In this document: in pieces, positions 1-6,257 of the stretch | Position numbering within the stretch: position 1 is the stretch's first letter | Layout: every line of letters begins with the position of its first letter | Translations under genes and position numbers: made by a program | Assembly (NCBI RefSeq): GCF_031457955.1 | Contig: NZ_JAVDXN010000007.1 | Span: 144,312 to 208,311, forward strand | Origin: Mixta sp031457955 | GTDB taxonomy: Bacteria; Pseudomonadota; Gammaproteobacteria; Enterobacterales; Enterobacteriaceae | DNA: 64,000 nt | Reading direction: 5' to 3' | Notes under the pieces: generated by a model | The model's database searches: none | What the model was told of the DNA's origin: nothing | What the model saw: the letters and a program-made list of their open reading frames with translations, nothing else

Positions 1-498
1 CGATTGCTTAATGCTGGCCATAGTGGCAGTAGAATCTGGTACAGAATTACGCCAGTAATTTAAGTAACAGGTTTTGCGGTCCGTTGCTCTTTCTGCCTTC
101 TTTCGTGATTTATTCTCAACCTAAATTAATACCGAACTGCCTATTTTTCAACCGATTTTTTACTCAAGCCGAGAAAACAATCCCGGCAAAATCCGTACTA
201 TCTTTTCGCCAGTTATTCGAAAATAAATTCATTGTCATCTGCTGTTTTTTTTGCCAATGATTTTGAAGATTTCGGGGACACTGTAAAGCTATACCGGACG
301 GCGTTTGTCCGCTTCTGGCACGGCGCGGACGAGTAGCGTTGCTGAAGGCTCCTTGTGAGCGAGAAGTGGACGCAACCGGGGTGGCGTAAGTCCAATTTGC
401 TAAAAACAGAGTATAGAAGCCAGTTCAAATCATGGATGGCCAATCGGCGTATTGGTAGTATTCCGGTACAACGGGAAATGCCATTCAAAGGTTGAACT
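1..498. other. AT-rich intergenic stretch upstream of the HEPN/Toprim gene
   Basis: No convincing gene is seen here. The stretch is AT-rich apart from a GC-richer block around 300-390. That block starts with a small hairpin (GTCCGC at 307-312, GCGGAC at 325-330) and resembles a second block near 2203-2280. The first 40 bases also resemble bases about 2265-2305 (shared ATTGCT, then TGGCCAT and GGCAG/AGAAT words). The open frame on the minus strand at 213-488 has no recognisable product and no good ribosome binding site. Confidence 0.5.
307..408. repeat. Left copy of a diverged direct repeat flanking the HEPN/Toprim islet
   Basis: The block begins GTCCGCTTCTGGCAC, continues to GCGGAC, then shares TGTGAGCGAGA and an ATTGCTAAAAA-like end with 2203-2280, in the same order and orientation. 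The first part can fold as a hairpin. The copies are diverged and differ in length, so this is an old or imperfect duplication. Its origin is unknown. Confidence 0.5.
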
Positions 499-1836
499 AT
501 GGGTACTGTAATTTCTCTTGAAGTGTCAGGAATGGGGCTAGATTGGAGTAAGAACTCGCTGGGTTTAGATCATGGAGGCCTGTTTCAAAGTGCCGATCAT
601 CACGTCAAACCACTAAATGAAGATCAAATAGAGGAAGGAGAGGACTTCGACACTCCTGATGGCATCCTATGTCGTACTGTGCTGCGTAAGCCTTTAGGGC
701 AAGTTGCCTACCGATTGGAATTGTTGGGTTTCACACTTGAAAATATATGCTATGAGTACGAACTCATGGCTAAAGATTCAATTGAATACCAAGAGGAATT
801 TAACGAATCCTGCCCGGAATATGCAAAGCCGATTAGTAACATGATGAGCTTTGATGAATTCGTTAACTTCATCAAGAGCGTAAATATTAGCGAGCTAAAC
901 GATGGTTATATTAGCTTAAAAGATAGGGAAAAGGAACGCGAGCTTATCATGGGCCGATTTAATAATGATGAATTATTAAGCAGGATACCTCAATACGACA
1001 ATACCTTTGATAATGCATGGTCTGAAAAATCTGCTTTTGGGACTTTAGTTAGCATACTACATCCATACTCAGTGATGCGACTTTTGGCCGAAAACCCAAA
1101 TAATCATAATGAATTCGTCACTTGGGATTACGGAGATCTAGTTTCTGCTGGTTATGCGAATATAAAAGATATTCAGGTAAATGCTCGCAGACGTGACAAG
1201 TTCCTGATTGCCACCGAGGGAAGCACCGACTCCAATGTCATCAAATACGCATTGCACCTCTTACGGCCTGATGTAGAAGATTTTTTTCACTTTATCGACA
1301 TGAGTGAAGGGTACCCGTTCACTGGTTCAGGAAATCTGGTTAAGTTCGCTGCTGGGCTCGTAAAAATCGACATTCAAAACTTGATTGTTTTCGTGTTAGA
1401 TAATGATTGCGAAGGGATTGAAGCATATGACAAAATCCGCAAGCTCGCATTGCCTCACAATATTAGCTGCATTCATCTTCCTGATCTTCCTCATTTCAAT
1501 CAATTTCCAGCTATTGGTCCTCACGGCGTTACCTATGAAAACATCAATGGCCGGGCTGTAGCGATTGAATGCTATCTCGATCTAAGATTTTCTGATTATG
1601 ATGAAGCGAAAATCCGGTGGTCAAATTACAAAAAGGAAAGTGATGCTTATCAAGGAGCGCTGGAAAACAAAGACTATTACACGAAAAAATTCATGAAACT
1701 AAAACCAGGAAATAAGGATTTTAGCAATTATGATTTTGCCAAACTCGCTATGGTCTTGGATGAATTAATAAAAGCGTGCTCAAAAATCTCATCAGAGATT
1801 AGAAAAAATGAAGTAGATGTTCAATATCCAGACTAA
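499..1836 (+). CDS. HEPN/Toprim-associated protein, candidate solitary defence gene
   Basis: This 445-residue protein resembles proteins annotated as HEPN/Toprim-associated. The C-terminal half shows a Toprim-like core: Glu240 in ATEGSTD, and Asp301/Asp303 in VLDNDCEG, which match the catalytic Glu and DxD of the Toprim fold (topoisomerases, primases, OLD-type nucleases). The N-terminal half, about 1-210, is the family-specific part; I see no canonical HEPN RxxxxH motif in it. No signal peptide or membrane segment is visible. The start has an AAAGG ribosome site about eight bases upstream. The gene is clearly more AT-rich than the backbone and stands alone, with diverged repeats on both sides and a terminator directly after it. 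Nuclease action in phage defence is inference from the fold and setting. Substrate and partner are unknown. Confidence 0.7.
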   Translation: MGTVISLEVSGMGLDWSKNSLGLDHGGLFQSADHHVKPLNEDQIEEGEDFDTPDGILCRTVLRKPLGQVAYRLELLGFTLENICYEYELMAKDSIEYQEEFNESCPEYAKPISNMMSFDEFVNFIKSVNISELNDGYISLKDREKERELIMGRFNNDELLSRIPQYDNTFDNAWSEKSAFGTLVSILHPYSVMRLLAENPNNHNEFVTWDYGDLVSAGYANIKDIQVNARRRDKFLIATEGSTDSNVIKYALHLLRPDVEDFFHFIDMSEGYPFTGSGNLVKFAAGLVKIDIQNLIVFVLDNDCEGIEAYDKIRKLALPHNISCIHLPDLPHFNQFPAIGPHGVTYENINGRAVAIECYLDLRFSDYDEAKIRWSNYKKESDAYQGALENKDYYTKKFMKLKPGNKDFSNYDFAKLAMVLDELIKACSKISSEIRKNEVDVQYPD

Positions 1837-1858
1837 AAAGGCCGCATGCGCGGCCTGT
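1834..1858. terminator. Bidirectional rho-independent terminator
   Basis: A 7-bp perfect stem (AGGCCGC at 1839-1845, GCGGCCT at 1850-1856) encloses a four-base loop. It sits between the HEPN/Toprim stop and the stop of the convergent 59-aa gene. Read on the minus strand it is followed by a T run, so it best ends the small gene; it may also stop the HEPN/Toprim transcript. Confidence 0.75.
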
Positions 1859-1863
1859 ATGAG

Positions 1864-2043
1864 TTAGCCGATATTGCGATGGCCTATGAGGTACATCACT
1901 CGCTGGTAATGTTCCTGCCGGTTGCGGTGAAGTTGTAATCCCTGCTCCCAGGCAATATCTGCAACCCTCTCCGCATCGGATCCGGTGCGCTCATTTTCGC
2001 CCCTGGATTGCCAGAGTTTCAAAATCTCAGTATTCACGTTCAT
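1864..2043 (-). CDS. Small 59-residue protein of unknown function
   Basis: I do not recognise this family. The frame encodes 59 residues rich in charged and polar side chains (starts MNVNTEILKLW, ends YLIGHRNIG) with no membrane segment, so it is likely a small soluble protein. It has an AGGAAA ribosome site seven bases before the ATG and ends on a clean terminator shared with the convergent HEPN/Toprim gene, which argues that it is real. Its place inside the same repeat-flanked islet suggests it travelled with that gene. It could be an antitoxin or accessory regulator, but nothing in the sequence shows this. Confidence 0.55.
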   Translation of the reverse strand: MNVNTEILKLWQSRGENERTGSDAERVADIAWEQGLQLHRNRQEHYQRVMYLIGHRNIG

Positions 2044-2202
2044 TTTCTGTTTCCTGTGTGTTTGGGAACATTCAGCGTCGTGTCACGACTGTGGGAACGC
2101 CAACATAATTTGGTGCTGGCAACGAAATATCCTCATCCACTGTTAACGTGAACTGAAGGTTTGACCGTTCCCGGTTGATTAACACATTTTGATGTCAGCA
2201 AT

Positions 2203-2280
2203 GTCCGCTCCTGGCACAAAGCGGACGCGAGCGCGTTAAATGTCACTGTGAGCGAGAGCGTACAATTGCTAAAAAATTCA
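2203..2280. repeat. Right copy of the diverged repeat flanking the HEPN/Toprim islet
   Basis: It begins GTCCGCTCCTGGCAC, with GCGGAC at 2221-2226 closing a hairpin, then shares TGTGAGCGAGA and ATTGCTAAAAA words with 307-408. Together the two copies bracket the HEPN/Toprim gene and the 59-aa gene. Confidence 0.5.
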
Positions 2281-2500
2281 AAGTGTGGCCATGGTCGGCA
2301 GAATTAGCTCTTTATAGAACAGTCGGGAAAAGAGAAAAAGGGAACAAAACGGGGTGAAAAAATTTAGGGGATAACGGGAGTGCGCTTAGGCTTTGACTCG
2401 TGCCGGAAATGACATACTGAGGACGAAAAAAAACCCGGTTTGGAAGACCAGGTTTATTTTTCAGTTCCAGGTGCGGTTGGAAGCCATACTCAGGAACCAA

Positions 2501-2520
2501 GTGCTGCATGTATCGACTCG
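2501..2520 (+). repeat. 20-base direct repeat, copy 1
   Basis: An exact 20-base word starting GTGCTGCATG and ending CGACTCG recurs at 2686-2705, 185 bases later. The flanks differ. The pair lies upstream of the possible small hydrophobic peptide gene. Confidence 0.8.
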
Positions 2521-2685
2521 CTATGCAATTCTAGCAGTATTGACGGCCCCGTCAATATACCTCAACCCCATTGTTGGCTTATAATGGCCCAGCTTGTCGG
2601 ATTGAGTGCAGCACTAATGGGTGAATGTCATGAATTCTCCCAATCGGAAACGGGTGGAGCCGTCCGGTTTGCCCCCACTTATAGG

Positions 2686-2705
2686 GTGCTGCATGTATCG
2701 ACTCG
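2686..2705 (+). repeat. 20-base direct repeat, copy 2
   Basis: Exact second copy of the word at 2501-2520, about 75 bases before the start of the possible 31-aa peptide gene. Paired repeats upstream of a small hydrophobic ORF are compatible with a structured leader or an antisense RNA region, but no promoter pair was clear. Confidence 0.8.
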
Positions 2706-2779
2706 CATTGATACGCGTCGTGAGGGAAGTTCAAGGGCATAAGCGGCGAGTGGCGCTCTCCTGAGAGGGAAAAGCTAAA

Positions 2780-2875
2780 GTGATAACGCTGGGATCTATC
2801 CTGCTAATATTGCAGATACTGCACGTCAGCCTAAGCATTATCGTTGTTATCAAGCAACTGACTGGACGCCCGTAA
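2780..2875 (+). CDS. Possible 31-residue hydrophobic peptide (type I toxin-like)
   Basis: A GTG-started frame of 31 codons encodes one long hydrophobic segment, about residues 4-25 (GSILLILQIL then SLSIIVVI), followed by a short basic/polar tail, KQLTGRP. A GAGAGGG ribosome-like site lies about ten bases upstream, and a strong terminator follows 20 bases after the stop. Size, single membrane span and compact transcription unit are what type I toxins such as TisB or Ldr look like, but I cannot match it to a named family. It could instead be a harmless small membrane protein or a non-coding RNA with a chance frame. Confidence 0.35.
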   Translation: MITLGSILLILQILHVSLSIIVVIKQLTGRP

Positions 2876-3316
2876 GAGCTGAAGGAACTTGAACAAAGGC
2901 GGGGGTTTTCCACCCCGCCTTTTTTCATTTCTGTGCAGCGGTTCGTTTGTACAAACTTATTGCCCAACGACCTGGCGGCGGTTATTTCCGCGGCTCAGGA
3001 ATCTTTTCTGTAGTAATCCCTACATACTCTGAATCAAAAAGCTTCTCTCTCCTGGTATCGAATCAAAGCCAGCCAGGCTGGAACTTAGCTGATTGTCATA
3101 AGGCTATCATCAAGCTATGTACATAGCATCCCAGCACCAGGGCGGCTGAAACCAGCCCCTTCTGTTATGTACTAAAATTAATATGGCATAAAAGGTAAAG
3201 CAGAAGGCCGTTCAGCGGCTAAGCAACGTTTCACCTTCGGGAGGGAGCCAGGCTCACTCCGCTTCATATGATGGTCGCTAATCATCATGTGCCCGTCATA
3301 GATAAGGAGAGAGGAA
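2876..3316. other. Intergenic stretch upstream of ypfH
   Basis: After the terminator at 2895-2925 I see no gene. The rest is non-coding in appearance and leads to the ypfH ribosome site (GGAGAGAGGAAATG). It marks the junction of the accessory left end with the conserved backbone. Confidence 0.5.
2895..2925 (+). terminator. Strong rho-independent terminator after the small peptide frame
   Basis: The stem pairs AAAGGCGGGG with CCCCGCCTTT around an eight-base loop and runs into six Ts. It shows that something is transcribed on the plus strand here, supporting the small peptide gene or a small RNA. Confidence 0.85.
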
Positions 3317-4018
3317 ATGACGAGTCTTAATCATTTTGTGGTACAAAGCCCGTCCATGCCGCCGCAGCAGCTGTTTCTGCTGTATCACGCCGCCGGTGAT
3401 AATCCGGTTTCGATGGGGCAAATTGGCAGTTGGTTTGCAGAGAGTTTTCCGCAGGCGCTGGTGGTCAGCATCGGCGGGCCGGAGGCCAGCGGCCCGGCGC
3501 CGGGCCGCCAGTGGTTCAATGAGGGCGAACTGAACGATAGCAGCCTGCAGCAGCGGGTTGACGACGTAATGCCGCAGTTTTTGCAGTCGGTAAATGAGTG
3601 GCAGCAGCTGAGCGGCGTACAGCCTCAGGCAACGGCGCTGATCGGCTTTTCTCAGGGCAGCGTGATGGTGCTGGAAGGCAGCAAGGCGCAGCCGGAGCTG
3701 GCGGGGCGCATCATCGCATTCAGCGGATGCTATGCCAGCCTGCCGGAGCAGGCCACGGCAAAAACCACGATTCATTTGATTCATGGCGATGAAGATGAAA
3801 TTTATCGGGCGGGGCTGGCACAGCAGGCGGCGGCGCGGCTCGCATCGCTGGGCGGTGACGTCACGTTGGATATCGTGGAGGATTTACCGCACGCCATCGA
3901 TCAGCGCAGCATGAATCTGGCATTGAACCATCTGCGTTATACCGTGCCGCGTCGCTATTTTGAAGAGGCGCTTAGCGGCGGCAAGCCAGGCAACAATGTA
4001 GTGACTTTTATGCATTGA
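3317..4018 (+). CDS. ypfH: Serine esterase YpfH
   Basis: A 233-residue alpha/beta hydrolase of the phospholipase/carboxylesterase family, matching E. coli YpfH (232 aa) along its length. The nucleophile elbow is GFSQG with Ser112; an acid (Asp158 or Asp160, in HGDED) and His192 (LPHAID) complete the likely triad. No signal peptide, so cytoplasmic. E. coli YpfH hydrolyses short acyl esters in vitro; its natural substrate is not known. It is convergent with ypfN-dapE, as in E. coli. The AGGAAATG start context supports this ATG. Confidence 0.92.
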   Translation: MTSLNHFVVQSPSMPPQQLFLLYHAAGDNPVSMGQIGSWFAESFPQALVVSIGGPEASGPAPGRQWFNEGELNDSSLQQRVDDVMPQFLQSVNEWQQLSGVQPQATALIGFSQGSVMVLEGSKAQPELAGRIIAFSGCYASLPEQATAKTTIHLIHGDEDEIYRAGLAQQAAARLASLGGDVTLDIVEDLPHAIDQRSMNLALNHLRYTVPRRYFEEALSGGKPGNNVVTFMH

Positions 4019-4021
4019 TCT

Positions 4022-4052
4022 CAGAAAGAAGGGCAGCACAGGCGGCTGCCCT
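4022..4052 (-). terminator. Terminator after ypfN
   Basis: A 7-bp stem (AGGGCAG at 4030-4036, CTGCCCT at 4046-4052) is followed on the minus strand by the T-rich TCTTTCT. It sits between the convergent ypfH and ypfN stops and best fits the end of the yffB-dapE-ypfN transcript. Confidence 0.6.
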
Positions 4053-4060
4053 GATGAGAG

Positions 4061-4249
4061 CTATTTCTTTTTCGGCCAGTCGTCTTCATCATCCCACTTA
4101 TCGTTGAAATCACGATGCGGTGGCAGATCGGGCTTATTCGCCATAAATTTCTTATGGTCGATGCGCTTGAGATCTTTATATACGTTGACCATCACGCCAA
4201 CCAGCAACAGGATCACGATGATCCACCAGTAATCTTTTACCCATTCCAT
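4061..4249 (-). CDS. ypfN: Small inner-membrane protein YpfN
   Basis: A 62-residue protein with one N-terminal membrane span (about residues 5-22, WWIIVILLLVGVMV) and a strongly charged C-terminal tail ending DWPKKK, as in E. coli YpfN (66 aa, UPF0370 family). The ATG at 4249 is chosen over one ten codons upstream because GAGGAG lies seven bases before it. It follows dapE by 22 bases on the same strand, so the two are probably co-transcribed. Function unknown. Confidence 0.9.
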   Translation of the reverse strand: MEWVKDYWWIIVILLLVGVMVNVYKDLKRIDHKKFMANKPDLPPHRDFNDKWDDEDDWPKKK

Positions 4250-4271
4250 GATAGCTCCTCCTGTGGGGCGC

Positions 4272-5399
4272 TTATGCAATCAGCTGTTCCATAATGCGTT
4301 GATACATACGGCTCAGCAGCTGCAAATCGGATGCCTTCACGCACTCATTGATTTTATGAATGGTGGCGTTTACCGGTCCCAGCTCAACTACCTGAGCGCC
4401 CATCCGGGCAATAAAACGGCCATCAGAGGTGCCGCCGGTAGTCTGTAACTCAGGCCTGGTTTCAGTATAGTGTTCAACCGCATTGATTACCGCATCCACC
4501 AGTTGACCGCGTGCGGTAAGGAACGGCTGACCAGAGAGTTTCCATTCAATCGTATGGGGCAGCTGATGACGCTCCAGCAGGGCGGCCACGCGCTGGCGAA
4601 TATCGGCATCGGTCAGTTCGGTGCTGAAGCGAAAGTTAAACTGCACAAACAGTTCGCCTGGGATCACGTTATTACTGCCGGTCCCGGCCTGAACGTTGGC
4701 GATCTGCATGCTGGTGGGCGGGAAGAATTCGTTGCCGCGATCCCATTCGGTCGCGACCAGCTCATTCAGTGCGGGCAGGGCGCGATGCACCGGATTATCC
4801 GCCAGATGCGGATAGGCAACATGCCCCTGAACGCCATGAATCGTCAGGTTAGCGGTAATCGAGCCGCGACGACCGTTTTTTACCACATCGCCCACCTGAA
4901 CCGTACTGGACGGCTCGCCGACCAGGCAGTAATCAAGGCGTTCGTTACGCGCCATCAGGTGTTCAACCACCTTTACCGTGCCGTGCGTGGCGTTGGCCTC
5001 CTCATCGGAGGTAATCAGAAACGCCAGGCGTCCACGATGATCGGGATTGGCGGCGACAAACCGTTCAGCGGCCACCACCATTGCCGCCAGCGAGCCTTTC
5101 ATATCAGCGGCGCCGCGGCCAAACAGCATGCCATCGCGAATGGTGGGTTCAAACGGTGGATTGATCCAGCGGCTGGTATCGCCTGGCGGCACCACATCGG
5201 TATGACCGGCAAAAGCCAGCGTTTCACCCTGACCGCGCCAGGCCCAGAAATTTTGCGTATCGGCAATATTAATCGGCTCGATGGTGAAGCCAATCGCCTG
5301 CAGGCGTTCGATCATCAGCGCCTGGCATCCGGCATCATCGGGGCTGAGAGAAGGGCGACGGATCAGCTGCTGCGCCAGCTCAATAACCGGACAAAACAT
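4272..5399 (-). CDS. dapE: Succinyl-diaminopimelate desuccinylase
   Basis: DapE removes succinate from N-succinyl-LL-diaminopimelate, a step of the lysine and peptidoglycan meso-DAP pathway, using two zinc ions in the cytoplasm. At 375 residues it equals E. coli DapE. Visible M20 peptidase motifs are the metal-ligand GHTDVVP and GRGAADMKG, the ITSDEEA catalytic Glu region, and the C-terminal HKINE His. The start MFCPVIEL matches the E. coli N-terminus (MSCPVIEL), so longer upstream forms are rejected. It starts one base after the yffB stop, so the two are coupled. Confidence 0.97.
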   Translation of the reverse strand: MFCPVIELAQQLIRRPSLSPDDAGCQALMIERLQAIGFTIEPINIADTQNFWAWRGQGETLAFAGHTDVVPPGDTSRWINPPFEPTIRDGMLFGRGAADMKGSLAAMVVAAERFVAANPDHRGRLAFLITSDEEANATHGTVKVVEHLMARNERLDYCLVGEPSSTVQVGDVVKNGRRGSITANLTIHGVQGHVAYPHLADNPVHRALPALNELVATEWDRGNEFFPPTSMQIANVQAGTGSNNVIPGELFVQFNFRFSTELTDADIRQRVAALLERHQLPHTIEWKLSGQPFLTARGQLVDAVINAVEHYTETRPELQTTGGTSDGRFIARMGAQVVELGPVNATIHKINECVKASDLQLLSRMYQRIMEQLIA

Positions 5400-5400
5400 A

Positions 5401-5784
5401 TTATGACTTCTCCTGAATAAACTGCGGGTAGTCGGTTTCATTAAAACCCAGCAGCATAGATCCGTCTGCCGCGACGAGCAATGGCCGTTTTATCAGCGCA
5501 GGCTGCGCCAGCATCAGCGCTTTCGCCGCCTGCGGGTTATCGATCTGCGCTTTTTCTTCATCGGTGAGTTTGCGCCAGGTGGTGCCGCGCGTATTTAACA
5601 GCGCCGTCCAGCCGAGCGTATCAATAAAGCGCTGAAGCATTTCATCGCTTAATCCATTCACCCGATAGTCGTGAAAGTGATAGTTAACGTGCTGCGCGTC
5701 GAGAAAGCGACGCGCTTTTTTGATCGTGTCGCAATTTTTGATGCCAAAAAGGGTAAAAAGGGCAGGCGGCTGCTTTTCCATCAT
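5401..5784 (-). CDS. yffB: ArsC/Spx-family thioredoxin-like protein YffB
   Basis: A 127-residue ArsC-family protein close to E. coli YffB (118 aa). The N-terminus carries GIKNCDT, with the single conserved Cys of the family at the place of a thioredoxin CxxC; LLNTRGTTWRKL and IKRPLL are further family blocks. YffB-type proteins bind glutathione and are not proven arsenate reductases, so that name should be read with care. The ATGATG at 5784 has a GGGA ribosome site; a longer frame upstream lacks one. It is the first gene of the yffB-dapE-ypfN unit. Confidence 0.88.
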   Translation of the reverse strand: MMEKQPPALFTLFGIKNCDTIKKARRFLDAQHVNYHFHDYRVNGLSDEMLQRFIDTLGWTALLNTRGTTWRKLTDEEKAQIDNPQAAKALMLAQPALIKRPLLVAADGSMLLGFNETDYPQFIQEKS

Positions 5785-6071
5785 CTTGCTATCCCGGTTT
5801 TCTAAAAATATCGTTAAAGAATAATGCATTAATTAACGCGTCGGATCCACGTGCGGCGCACCACACCCACCTTGATAAAGGCGGAGAAACGTCAGGAATG
5901 ATTTTATTAATCACTCAGGAAAGTAATTAGTTTTGCTGAATTGTGGTTCAGCTCTCACTTTAAAAAAGAAGTAAAGTTTTTAGGATGTTTTCCGATAGTA
6001 ATATTGAAAACAGCAATTCACATGCTGCCAGAACAGACGTAAAATAGCGTCTAATAATAAGAGAGGTTGTT

Positions 6072-6131
6072 ATGATTGACACTGAACTGGGGAACTGGAA
6101 AGACTTTATTGACGCGATGTTACGCAAGTAA
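6072..6131 (+). CDS. ypfM: 19-residue small protein YpfM
   Basis: The frame encodes 19 residues starting MIDTELGNWK and ending DAMLRK, nearly identical to E. coli YpfM (MIERELGNWK...VMLRK), a small protein detected experimentally in E. coli. It lies between yffB and acrD as in E. coli and has a GAGAGG ribosome site nine bases before the ATG. Conservation of nearly all codons across genera shows that it is translated. Function unknown; probably an amphipathic helix. Confidence 0.88.
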   Translation: MIDTELGNWKDFIDAMLRK

Positions 6132-6199
6132 TAATGCCTGATAAAGATAAGCGTGACGCGCATCGCCGCCGTCCTTGCATCTGACAGTCCATATATGAA

Positions 6200-6234
6200 A
6201 TAAGGCAGCCGGTTTACCGGCTGCCTTTATTATT
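6200..6234. terminator. Bidirectional terminator between ypfM and acrD
   Basis: A perfect 11-bp stem (AAGGCAGCCGG at 6202-6212, CCGGCTGCCTT at 6217-6227) with a TTTA loop. T-rich tracts follow on both strands, so it can end both ypfM (plus) and acrD (minus). Confidence 0.85.
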
Positions 6235-6257
6235 TCTGTACGGCTTGAGCATTAATA

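Larger units (their letters stand above)
2044..2779. other. Intergenic stretch with repeats, no confident gene
   Basis: The stretch holds the right copy of the flanking repeat (2203-2280) and two copies of a 20-base direct repeat (2501-2520, 2686-2705). Several short overlapping frames exist on both strands between 2312 and 2742. None has a recognisable product, and two of them run through the 20-base repeats, so I do not call them genes. Confidence 0.5.

Noticed and set aside
2312..2742. Short overlapping frames near the 20-base repeats
   Set aside because: No product recognised and no conserved start; two of them run through the direct repeats, which suggests non-coding or RNA sequence.
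4470..5420. 316-codon open frame on the plus strand opposite dapE
   Set aside because: Shadow of dapE, whose 375 residues match E. coli DapE along the whole length.
5960..6163. 67-codon minus-strand frame over ypfM
   Set aside because: It covers the AT-rich leader and is antisense to the conserved 19-aa ypfM gene.
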